Positions 53,309-62,722 of a stretch of DNA of 64,000 bases are shown one piece after another. Origin of the DNA: an uncultured Eubacteriales bacterium. GTDB taxonomy: Bacteria > Bacillota > Clostridia > Christensenellales > Aristaeellaceae. The translations under genes and the position numbers were made by a program. The stretch lies in NCBI GenBank assembly GCA_902764915.1, contig CACWXY010000005.1, positions 62,001 to 126,000 on the forward strand. The letters run 5' to 3'. Each line of letters opens with the position of its first letter. The first letter of the stretch is position 1. A model generated the notes under the pieces. The model searched no databases. It saw only the letters and a list, made by a program, of their open reading frames with translations, and was not told the DNA's origin.

Positions 53309-55080
53309 TATACTCCCTCCAGTTCCGCCTGAGAGAACTGCGATGCCGCAATCTCCCTGTATACACCGCAGTGCTCCAGCAGTTCCTCATGCGTGCCGAT
53401 GCCTACAACCCGGCCTTCATCCAGCACTACGATACGGTCAGCATGCTTGATGGTACCGATGCGCTGTGCCACAATCAGGCAGGTAGTGCCTTTCATATCC
53501 GTGGCCAGCCGCCTGCGCAGAGCGGCATCAGTCTGGTAATCCAGTGCAGAGAAGGAATCGTCAAAGATCAGTATCTCCGGTTTCCTGGCGATTGCGCGTG
53601 CGATCGCCAGGCGCTGCTTCTGCCCGCCTGACAGATTGGTGCCCCCCTGGGCAATCGTGGCGCCGCTTTTTCCCGGAAGATTCTCCACAAAGCCCTTGGC
53701 CTGTGCAATATCCAGTGCCGTGCTCCAGTCCTCTTTCGCAATGGGATGGGATGCATCCCCAAAAGTCAGATTCTCTTCCACTGTACCGGAAAACAGCACC
53801 GCCTTCTGTGAGATAAACCCGACCTTGCTGTACAGCTGCGCAAAGGTGTAATCCCGAATATCCTTTCCATCCAGCATAATCTCGCCCTCAGTCGCGTCAA
53901 ACAGCCGGGCCGCCAGAGACACCAGCGTGCTCTTTCCGCTGCCGGTCGCACCGATAAAGGCAACCGTCTCCCCGGGATGCGCTTCAAAGGAAATATCCTG
54001 CAGACAGTCCTCTGCCGCATCCGCATAGCGGAAGGTCACATGCTGGAAGGAGAGGCTCCCCTTTTCCGTGCCCTGCACACCGCCGCCCTCCGCAACCCGG
54101 GGACCGGTGGAAAGCACTTCCTCGATACGTGCTGCCGATACCTGGGCTCTGGGCAGCATCATGAAAATCATGATCATCATCATAAAGGACATGATGACAT
54201 ACATGGCGTAGGACGAAAAAACCACGACTTCACTGAACATCTCCACCCTCTGGAGAATCGCGGCAGGGCCCGTGATAGAAATTCCATTGACCAGAGATGC
54301 ACCCAGCCAGTAGATTGCCAGGGACAGTCCGCTCATAACCATGGAAATCACAGGCATCAGAACCGCCAGATGACGGGATGTATACAGCTGGGTCGCCATC
54401 AGGTTCTGGTTGACGGTCTCGAATTTCTCCTTCTGGTACGCTTCCGCATTGAACGCACGCACGATCCGAAGCCCTGTCAGGTTCTCCCGGGTCACCCGGT
54501 TCACATCGTCAATCTGCTGCTGCACAATGCGGAACTTGGGCAGTACCAGACGCATCAGCGTCAGAATCACCAGCATAATAATGACAGCAGCTGCCGCGGT
54601 TACCAGGGAAAGCTGCCAGTTTTTTCCCACGATTTTCAGTACAGCCCATACGGCCATGATCGGTGCCTTGATCATCACCTGCAGCCCCATCGCCACCAGC
54701 ATCTGAATCTGTGTAATATCATTGGTCGTGCGCGTTATCAGGCTCGCGGTAGAGAAACGTTTGATCTCCTCTGCGCCGAAATCCGTCACCTGATGGAATA
54801 CCTTTTCCCGTATGGTGAAACTGAAATTCGATGCCAGGCGGGCGGCGAAAAAGCCCACAATCACGGACAGTGCTGCACTGCCAAGGGCACACAGCAGCAT
54901 CTTGCCGCCAGCAATCCAGATATCCCCCATGGCGCTGCCTGGCGTCACAATCAGACGGGTGATGTCGCTCATATAGTCCGGCATGGTCAGATCCACCCAC
55001 ACCTGGCCCGCCACCAGCAGCAGGCACAGAAGCGCATACCCCCGGTCGCGTTTGCGCATGAATCGAAAAATCTTCCACAT
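53308..55080 (-). CDS. ABC exporter subunit, ATPase-permease (degenerate site)
   Basis: The 590-residue protein has six membrane segments and an ABC ATPase with Walker A GATGSGKST and signature LSGGQKQR. Walker B reads ILIFDDSFSALD, so an aspartate replaces the catalytic glutamate. That substitution is typical of one partner in heterodimeric exporters. The start ATG lies 3 bp after the MarR stop. The gene is the second of a MarR-ABC-ABC operon, whose substrate may also be the MarR ligand. Confidence 0.93.
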   Translation of the reverse strand: MWKIFRFMRKRDRGYALLCLLLVAGQVWVDLTMPDYMSDITRLIVTPGSAMGDIWIAGGKMLLCALGSAALSVIVGFFAARLASNFSFTIREKVFHQVTDFGAEEIKRFSTASLITRTTNDITQIQMLVAMGLQVMIKAPIMAVWAVLKIVGKNWQLSLVTAAAAVIIMLVILTLMRLVLPKFRIVQQQIDDVNRVTRENLTGLRIVRAFNAEAYQKEKFETVNQNLMATQLYTSRHLAVLMPVISMVMSGLSLAIYWLGASLVNGISITGPAAILQRVEMFSEVVVFSSYAMYVIMSFMMMIMIFMMLPRAQVSAARIEEVLSTGPRVAEGGGVQGTEKGSLSFQHVTFRYADAAEDCLQDISFEAHPGETVAFIGATGSGKSTLVSLAARLFDATEGEIMLDGKDIRDYTFAQLYSKVGFISQKAVLFSGTVEENLTFGDASHPIAKEDWSTALDIAQAKGFVENLPGKSGATIAQGGTNLSGGQKQRLAIARAIARKPEILIFDDSFSALDYQTDAALRRRLATDMKGTTCLIVAQRIGTIKHADRIVVLDEGRVVGIGTHEELLEHCGVYREIAASQFSQAELEGV

Positions 55081-55083
55081 GGT

Positions 55084-55545
55084 TTACTCTGTCTCCTTGC
55101 AATGATTCCGAAGATAATCCTCCGCAATATCCAGCATCTTCTGATAGATGCGAATCAGATCCTCCGTATCTTCCCTTCCCAGCCGCTTCAGAAGCCCCAC
55201 CGTCATGTTCAGTGCTTCCTGCTGCTTTTCCTCAATCAGCTGATTGCCCGCATCAGACAGAGATACCATAATCCCCCGCCGGTCTGATGGGTTCATCACC
55301 CGAATGACATACCCCTTTTTCTCCAGTGAGTTCAGAAGGTTGGCCACACCGCCCGTGCCGATATCCATGCATCGGCCTACTTCGCCTGCAGACATGGGTT
55401 CCTGCTTCGCGCGCAGGCAATGCATTACACCCGCTTCACCCATGGACAGATTTCTGGCATTCCTGTGCACTGGCTTTTTCTGGGACTTGGTCATCAGGTT
55501 CAGAAGTTTCTCAGCGGATTCACGGAAATAAATCTCATCTTCCAA
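55084..55545 (-). CDS. MarR-family transcriptional regulator
   Basis: The 153-residue protein has the MarR winged helix: MSAGEVGRCMDIGTGGVANL is the helix-turn-helix, KKGYVIRVMNPSDRRGIMVSL is the wing. MarR dimers usually repress their own operon and release DNA on ligand binding. I chose TTG at 55545, 5-7 bp after GAGGTGAG; a GTG three codons earlier lacks a spaced ribosome site. A CTCAC-N3-GTGAG dyad covers this ribosome site, and a strong promoter lies just upstream, so autorepression is likely. The two downstream genes are a heterodimeric exporter. Confidence 0.9.
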   Translation of the reverse strand: MEDEIYFRESAEKLLNLMTKSQKKPVHRNARNLSMGEAGVMHCLRAKQEPMSAGEVGRCMDIGTGGVANLLNSLEKKGYVIRVMNPSDRRGIMVSLSDAGNQLIEEKQQEALNMTVGLLKRLGREDTEDLIRIYQKMLDIAEDYLRNHCKETE

Positions 55546-55549
55546 GTAT

Positions 55550-55592
55550 CTCACCTCGTGAGCAATTATAGAGAATGTCCTGTAGCTGTCAA
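55550..55592 (-). promoter_or_regulatory. Promoter of MarR-ABC operon with dyad
   Basis: On the minus strand TTGACA (55587-55592) and TATAAT (55565-55570) are 16 bp apart. The inverted repeat CTCAC-N3-GTGAG (55550-55562) lies just past the -10 box and overlaps the ribosome site of the MarR gene. Confidence 0.8.
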
Positions 55593-56263
55593 TACATAAA
55601 TGCCCGATCCTTCTGTTTTTCAGTTCGGTTTCTCTGTCTCCTTGCAGAGAACCGGCCCTGGCACTGGCATTGCATTATCTGATTCCCATGAATGAGTATC
55701 CAAATCCCTGTATCGTCTTACATGCAATGCCTTACCATGCTTTTCAGATTTCACACCGGATCGTTCCCATCTGCCAGCCTCAATGCATCTCCACGTTTTT
55801 CCCCGGGCAAGGATGATAGTCTGCGCTATTGTATCTGTCATGTCTGCACATGTTCAGAGTGACGATCTCCACCCTTTTATCCCTGTTTCCGGTCTGTACA
55901 GCATGAGCCCTGCGCATCCCTCTCTGTACATGTCTATGAGCTGCTGTGCTTTCCGCCAGGCGCATAAAGGCTGTTTACTCGCATTTTCCGCGCTGTGGCC
56001 GGGTGATTTTCTTCCGTTTTCGTGGACTGCGACAGGTTTACACGGAAATGACAATGTGGTAGCCTGCTACAGGCGTTACCTCCGCATCCGCCTATCCGCA
56101 TGGCGGCTGCAGGAACGGCCGCAAGGCTGGTTATCCGCACTGACAGAGGCTGCAGTCAGTCCCCCGCAGCCGCAGAAGGCTTCCTTAAGCCAGGGCACAC
56201 ACCTGTTCAGACAATTCTGCCCGCGCAAAGTACAGAAGAACCAAAAAGGAGTACGAGAAGAAA
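55593..56263. other. Gene-free region between divergent units
   Basis: No supported gene or hairpin is visible. It must contain the promoter of the L,D-transpeptidase gene; I could not fix one with confidence. Confidence 0.5.
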
Positions 56264-57442
56264 ATGAAACGAATCTGCATGGCAATGATTATCTGTATGC
56301 TGATTTCCTTGACCGCCTGTGGCGCGACCACCGCACGCTCCGAAGGACAGATTGACACTTCCTCCTGGGAAACATGTGATCTTCCCGCGCTGGGCATCAC
56401 CATGAAGGTTCCCGCCGATATGACGGAAATTGATGCGGATGAAGCGGAAATCGCATTCATGGCCAAAAACAAAGATGTCATTGTAGGCATCATACACGAG
56501 CAGTCATATGATGCGTGTGCGACTGTGCAGGAACTGGCGGAGACACTGGCTGCGTCCTCCGGAGAACAGACGGAAACAGTTATGTGCGGCTCCGTTTCCA
56601 TGGCGCATATGCTGTCAGATGACACTACGGAATACTTTGTGTTTTCAGGGCTCGATCACAAGGGGTATTTGATGATGATTTTACGCAATGAAGACGATGG
56701 TACGCCCTCGGAGAACGCGGCTGCCGTCATCAAGGCTATTGTCGAAACCATAAATGGACTGGCAGCGGAAACAGAAGAGCATGCTGCACTGCAGACGCCG
56801 CGGGAAATCATAGGCCTGGAAGCGGACGCTTCCCCTGACTGGGTCGTCGCCCTTGCAGATAAGCAGGAAGCCACGCAGCTTTTCGTGGTGGCCGCCTATG
56901 AAAATACGACAGCCTGGATTTCTCTGCATGAAAAGAATGCCAGCGGCGAATGGAAAATGATTATGTCTACACCGGGCTTCATCGGCAAGAATGGACTTGG
57001 CAAAACAAAGGAAGGCGACGCAATGTCCCCGGTTGGTACATTCTCCTTCAACCGTGCCTTTGGCATTGCTGCTGACCCCGGCTGCGCCATTCCCTATGTA
57101 CAGGTGGACGAAAACACCTACTGGTCCGGCGATGTGCGGGATGGCATGCACTACAACGAACTGGTAAGTCTCACGGATTATCCTGACCTGAACCTGGAAG
57201 ACAGCGAGCATATTGTGGATTACGCCTACCAATACCAGTACTGCCTGAATATCAGCTACAACGCGGAAGGCACGCCTGGACTGGGTTCTGCCATTTTTCT
57301 GCATTGTCTGGGAGATCGCAAGCCTTATACCGGCGGCTGCGTAGCCATCCCCATGGAACAGATGTACTTTGTGATGCAGCATGTATCTCCCGACTGCACT
57401 GTAATCATTGACACGCTGGAAAACCTGGGAGGCAGCTTCTGA
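56264..57442 (+). CDS. Lipoprotein L,D-transpeptidase (YkuD domain) with novel N-terminal domain
   Basis: The 392-residue protein has a lipoprotein signal peptide ending LTAC. Residues about 30-180 form a domain with no family I recognise, rich in KVPADM and IVGIIHEQSY-like strands. The C-terminal YkuD domain (about 225-392) has GDAMSPVGTFSF, FLHCLG with H347, and YTGGCVAIP with the catalytic cysteine C359. These enzymes form 3-3 cross-links in peptidoglycan or attach proteins to it. AAGGAG lies 11 bp before the ATG. A terminator follows at 57487. Confidence 0.88.
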   Translation: MKRICMAMIICMLISLTACGATTARSEGQIDTSSWETCDLPALGITMKVPADMTEIDADEAEIAFMAKNKDVIVGIIHEQSYDACATVQELAETLAASSGEQTETVMCGSVSMAHMLSDDTTEYFVFSGLDHKGYLMMILRNEDDGTPSENAAAVIKAIVETINGLAAETEEHAALQTPREIIGLEADASPDWVVALADKQEATQLFVVAAYENTTAWISLHEKNASGEWKMIMSTPGFIGKNGLGKTKEGDAMSPVGTFSFNRAFGIAADPGCAIPYVQVDENTYWSGDVRDGMHYNELVSLTDYPDLNLEDSEHIVDYAYQYQYCLNISYNAEGTPGLGSAIFLHCLGDRKPYTGGCVAIPMEQMYFVMQHVSPDCTVIIDTLENLGGSF

Positions 57443-57486
57443 TCGCAGAAACCAGCCATGCTTTTTTCCATCTTTGAAAGAACAGG

Positions 57487-57540
57487 AAGCGCCTGCGCTT
57501 GCTCCCCGAACATGTAAGGAGCCTGCACAGGCGCTTTCTT
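57487..57540 (+). terminator. Terminator of the L,D-transpeptidase gene
   Basis: AAGCGCCTG (57487-57495) pairs with CAGGCGCTT (57528-57536), extended inward by GCTCC/GGAGC. T-rich sequence follows. Confidence 0.75.
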
Positions 57541-57726
57541 CGATAAAAGGATCCGCGGTCCGGAAAAAGAAAGGCGCATGTATCGTCCGCGGGGGATGAA
57601 ATATCGGGAGCGGAGAACTGTCAGATGTTTGCCCGGACAGGGCAAGAGCGCTTTTGGTTCACCCTGAAGGAGACGGGCTCCAAAGCAGGAGGCATATAGC
57701 GCGCTCGCAACAGTGCTCACGGAAAA
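57541..57726. other. Short spacer
   Basis: No gene is seen between the two convergent terminators. Confidence 0.5.
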
Positions 57727-57768
57727 GCCTGAGGCCTGCCCTGCTTGTCAGCAGGACCGGCCTCAGGC
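57727..57768 (-). terminator. Terminator of fumarase gene
   Basis: GCCTGAGGCC (57727-57736) pairs with GGCCTCAGGC (57759-57768), with a second inner stem CCTGCT/AGCAGG. On the minus strand TTTT follows. Confidence 0.75.
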
Positions 57769-57861
57769 AAGATAGCTTTATCGTGCCGGCTGACCGGCAG
57801 TCAGTGTCAGGAAAGAGTGCCTTTCCTGCACTGCATCCCGGCCGCGCTGCAGAAATGCGCA

Positions 57862-59238
<1,377 letters not shown>

Positions 59239-59543
59239 CTGCTGTATTCTCTCCTTTCATGACCAGTCGTGCCTGCAGGCATTCCTGAAGCTGACAAAGC
59301 CAGCGTTCCGCCGGGAACCAGCGGCTGCTTTTTCCATCTCGTCGTACGATACCTGCTTGGGAACGGCTTTCTTCCTCGCTTTTCTGTCCGATCTGTACAG
59401 CGCATCGTCGAGGAACACTGTACGCATGATGCCCAGGGGAAGAGTGTTTTCAGCGTGCATTGTCAGAAATGCGCAGTCCGGATGCTGGCAGGCAGCGAAT
59501 GCCGGAAACTTCCCTTCACAGCGTCGAATGACGCTTCCATGTG
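59239..59543. other. Gene-free region
   Basis: No supported gene lies between the fumarase start and the hydrolase stop. The fumarase leader is within it. Confidence 0.5.
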
Positions 59544-60293
59544 CTACAGATGCCTGCGGATAAACGCAAGCAGTGCAGGCAGGTTCTGCATGGCCTGCGG
59601 AATGGGCGTATGTCCGGCGCCTTCGATCGTATGCAGCACATGCGGAATGCCGTGCTCCTCCAGTTTCTTCTGCAGTGGTATTTCCCGTTCATAGGGAACC
59701 AAAGCATCGTCCGTCCCGTGGATCGAGTAGACAGGCGGGAATCCGCTCACATCCGGTATGGTTTCCGGAGCACCCCAGAGATTGACAAACAGCGCAAACG
59801 TGTCCGGCGAATCGCACAGTGCGTGAAACCCGCCGATTCCGCCGGCGCTTCCGCCCATCAGTATCATTTGATTGGCATCCAGGTGATACTGCTGCGCATG
59901 TTCTTTCAGGAACTTGGCTGCCTTCAGGATTCCCTCCGCCGCAAAGCCGCTCTGGGCATACTCATCCCCAAAGGCCATTCTGTCCTCCTCATTGTGGAAC
60001 AGCGGATAATCCGGGGATGCCACGGTAAAGCCTGCGGGGATCAGTTTCTGCGCAAAATGGCTGATATACGCCTGTCGCCGGTCACAGGGTTCCTGAAAAG
60101 CGCCGCCATGCGCAAACAGAATCACTGGCCGCAGCGTTCCGTCCGCTTCCAGCGGTGACAGAATATCCATCCAGTACTCACGCTGCACTCCATACGGATC
60201 CTGCATCTTCGCAAACACAGCTTCCTCCCGCTTCATTCCGCTGTAGTCCGCGGGAAAGCGCCGAAACTTTGCTTCCGGGTTGTTCGATTCCAT
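59544..60293 (-). CDS. Alpha/beta hydrolase, carboxylesterase-like
   Basis: The 249-residue protein has the oxyanion-hole motif FAHGGAFQ, the nucleophile elbow GGSAGG (S149), the acid region HGTDDALVP and the catalytic histidine in GAGHTPIP. It fits the BD-FAE/lipase-like hydrolases that deacetylate sugars or cleave small esters. There is no signal peptide. I chose the ATG at 60293, 9 bp after GGAGG; an ATG two codons earlier is only 3 bp from it. It lies 22 bp after the GHKL kinase gene on the same strand and may be in that operon. Confidence 0.85.
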   Translation of the reverse strand: MESNNPEAKFRRFPADYSGMKREEAVFAKMQDPYGVQREYWMDILSPLEADGTLRPVILFAHGGAFQEPCDRRQAYISHFAQKLIPAGFTVASPDYPLFHNEEDRMAFGDEYAQSGFAAEGILKAAKFLKEHAQQYHLDANQMILMGGSAGGIGGFHALCDSPDTFALFVNLWGAPETIPDVSGFPPVYSIHGTDDALVPYEREIPLQKKLEEHGIPHVLHTIEGAGHTPIPQAMQNLPALLAFIRRHL

Positions 60294-60315
60294 AATCATC
60301 TTCCTCCCTGCACAT

Positions 60316-61194
60316 TCATGCCGTCTTTTCCTTCAAAATCTCCCGGGGCACAAAACCGGAAAATACGGTTTCTTCCGCGGTACTTTCCACACAGATATCA
60401 CCCCCGTGCTCCTGCAGGGTCTTGCGCACAATATACAGGCCCATGCCGTGACCTTTCGCCTTTCCGGTAACCCCGGCCTGAAAGATGGCTTCCCGGCTTT
60501 TGGCAGGAATCATGGGACCGTTATTGGATACGGAAAACCGGTAACTGTGCAGATCTTCCAGAAGTGACACGCAGAGTTTCTTGTCTGCGACATCCTCCAC
60601 TGCGTCCATGGCGTTATCAATCAGGTTTGACAATACCTTGCACATTTCCCATCCCTGCATGGGAAGGCTTTCCCAGGTTGAGCGAATATCCAGCCGCATC
60701 TGAATCCCGCTCTTTTCACAGGCTGCCAGCTTCACCTGCAGAAGCGCATTGACGGCTGCATTGCGGGTCTTCATTACCCGGCTGACGCGCGCAATCTCGC
60801 CATACACTTTTTCAATGTAGGCATTGGCCTCCTCATACTCCTGCATCTCCATCAGACTGTACACCACCTGGAGATGATTCAGAAAATCATGTCTCTGCGC
60901 CCGCAGTGTATTATTGAAGTTTTCCATGTCCTCCATGGTCTGTGTCATGGCGTCTGCCTTATCCATCAGTTTCCGTGCGGCCAGCGCATCGCGGATATCC
61001 GCAATCGCACCGCTGCCCACCACAAGCGCCGCTGCCGCCGCCAGAATACGCCCGGGTGTCGTGCCCATGCCTTCCTGATGCGACAGGAACAGATACAGAA
61101 GAAGGAGGCTCATCAGAAGTGCCTGTATGGCGTTGATGATTACCGAAAACATGGCTGTTTTCCGGACATTGATGTTCAGACTCGGTTTCTTCAC
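60316..61194 (-). CDS. GHKL sensor histidine kinase, orphan
   Basis: The 292-residue protein has two membrane helices (about 16-37 and 50-68), a coiled linker, the phospho-acceptor block RAQRHDFLNHLQVVYSL (H102) and an ATPase domain with NLIDNAMDAV and GHGMGLYIVRKTLQEHGG. It belongs to the Spo0B/CitA-like family. No response regulator gene is adjacent. Its ATG overlaps the rarA stop by four bases, an unusual neighbour for a kinase. No sensor domain of size is present, so the signal may be membrane-related. Confidence 0.88.
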   Translation of the reverse strand: MKKPSLNINVRKTAMFSVIINAIQALLMSLLLLYLFLSHQEGMGTTPGRILAAAAALVVGSGAIADIRDALAARKLMDKADAMTQTMEDMENFNNTLRAQRHDFLNHLQVVYSLMEMQEYEEANAYIEKVYGEIARVSRVMKTRNAAVNALLQVKLAACEKSGIQMRLDIRSTWESLPMQGWEMCKVLSNLIDNAMDAVEDVADKKLCVSLLEDLHSYRFSVSNNGPMIPAKSREAIFQAGVTGKAKGHGMGLYIVRKTLQEHGGDICVESTAEETVFSGFVPREILKEKTA

Positions 61195-62501
61195 GCCTGT
61201 TTTTCCCTCCCTTTCCTGCGTGCTCGGATCTCCGCCTCCCCGCCCATCTCCGTAGGCATATAGTAGTGTCTGTCCTGGAGGCCTTCCGGCATATATTCCT
61301 GTTTCACATAGTGCCCCGGGAAATCATGCGGATACAGATACCCGTCCCCGCTTCCCATTCGGGACGCACCCTGATAATGCGTGTCCCGCAGATGCACCGG
61401 AACGCTTCGGATCCGCTCTTTTTCCGCATCTGCAAACGCGGCGCTGACTGCTTTGATTACACTGTCAGACTTCGGGCTTTCACAGATGGCGATAATCGCC
61501 TCCGCCATGGGAATGCGTGCCTCCGGCATGCCAATATGTTCCAGTGCTTCCATGGCTGATACAGCCATCACCAGCGCCTGCGGATTCGCCATGCCTACAT
61601 CCTCACTGGCATGCACAATCATGCGCCGTGCCAGGAGCCTCGGATCCACGCCTGCATAGATAAGCCTGGCAAACCACGCCAAAGCCGCATCACTGTCGGA
61701 GCCCCGCAGTGATTTGCAGAACGCGCTGAGCATGTCATAGTACAGAGATTCATCACAGGCCAGCATCGGCTTTTGAATGCTCTCTTCCGCCACGGACAGT
61801 GTCAGATGAATCACGCCGTCTGCATCCGCAGGCGTTGTCAGCACCGCCAGTTCCAGCGCGTTCAGTGCCGAACGCACATCACCGCCGGCTACGCGTGCCA
61901 CATGCGCCATGGCGTCCGCATCCGCCTCAATACGCATGTCCCCGAATCCGCGCTCCCTATCCTTCAGCGCCGCATGCATGGCCTGCAGTACATCCGCGTC
62001 GGACAGCGGATAGAACGTAAACACCCGGCACCGGCTGACAATGGCCGGTGTCATGGCAATCATGGGATTTTCCGTGGTAGACCCGATAAACCGGATGATT
62101 CCCTTTTCGATCGCCGGAAGAATGGAATCACTCTGGGCCTTGCTCCACCGGTGACACTCATCCAGCAGAAGCAGCGTCGCCTGTCCGGAATACCGTCTCC
62201 GATCCTCTGCCTGCTTCAGTACGTCCCGCACATCCGCCACGCCGCTTGTCACTGCATTGAGCTGAACAAAGCAGGCTGATGTTCTGGAAGCGATAATGGA
62301 AGCCAGTGTTGTCTTTCCGCATCCCGGCGGGCCATAAAAGATGGAGGATGTCAGTCTGTCCGCTTCAATGGCCCGCCGCAGAAGCTTACCCGGGCCCACA
62401 ATATGCGACTGCCCGATAAACTCAGACAGATTCCTGGGGCGCATCCGGTCCGCCAGCGGCGAAGGCTGGCTCATGCTGGCTGCCATGTCAAACAAGTCCA
62501 T
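61191..62501 (-). CDS. rarA: Replication-associated recombination protein A (RarA/MgsA)
   Basis: The 436-residue AAA+ ATPase begins with the RarA block LADRMRPRNLSEFIGQSHIVG. Walker A is GPPGCGKTT (57-65), Walker B is LLLLDECHRW, and sensor 1 is FIGSTTENP. The C-terminal half (about 250-420) carries the RarA tetramerisation region LARRMIVHASEDVGMANPQA and the end motif YPHDFPGHYV. It acts at stalled replication forks. It overlaps the small upstream gene by one base and the downstream kinase gene by four. Confidence 0.95.
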   Translation of the reverse strand: MDLFDMAASMSQPSPLADRMRPRNLSEFIGQSHIVGPGKLLRRAIEADRLTSSIFYGPPGCGKTTLASIIASRTSACFVQLNAVTSGVADVRDVLKQAEDRRRYSGQATLLLLDECHRWSKAQSDSILPAIEKGIIRFIGSTTENPMIAMTPAIVSRCRVFTFYPLSDADVLQAMHAALKDRERGFGDMRIEADADAMAHVARVAGGDVRSALNALELAVLTTPADADGVIHLTLSVAEESIQKPMLACDESLYYDMLSAFCKSLRGSDSDAALAWFARLIYAGVDPRLLARRMIVHASEDVGMANPQALVMAVSAMEALEHIGMPEARIPMAEAIIAICESPKSDSVIKAVSAAFADAEKERIRSVPVHLRDTHYQGASRMGSGDGYLYPHDFPGHYVKQEYMPEGLQDRHYYMPTEMGGEAEIRARRKGREKQA

Positions 62502-62716
62502 CAGTCAATCCCCTCATCATCCTTGGTATAATCGCAGGACAGAATATCCCTGATCGGGATTTCCAGCCGTCTCGGAGGCCGCAGCACATAGATCTGCACA
62601 CAGTCCTCCGCCAGTTTTTCCACATATACCTTGCCCTGGCGGAGTGTTCCCTCTTCCATCCAGATCATGCGTATCGCGCGGCTGTGCTCCAGAGAATAGC
62701 GCAGAAAGCGCTCCAT
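62501..62716 (-). CDS. Small conserved-looking protein, unknown function
   Basis: The 71-residue protein begins MERFLRYSLEHSRAIRMIWM and continues with a beta-rich stretch ending CDYTKDDEGID. It may be a small SH3-like barrel domain such as those encoded near rarA or DNA-repair genes. Its stop overlaps the rarA start in TGATG, so the two are translationally coupled. AAGGATATGG supplies a ribosome site. Confidence 0.75.
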   Translation of the reverse strand: MERFLRYSLEHSRAIRMIWMEEGTLRQGKVYVEKLAEDCVQIYVLRPPRRLEIPIRDILSCDYTKDDEGID

Positions 62717-62722
62717 ATCCTT

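Noticed and set aside
53977..55287. Plus-strand histidine-rich frame
   Set aside because: It mirrors the ABC exporter gene and has no start signal.
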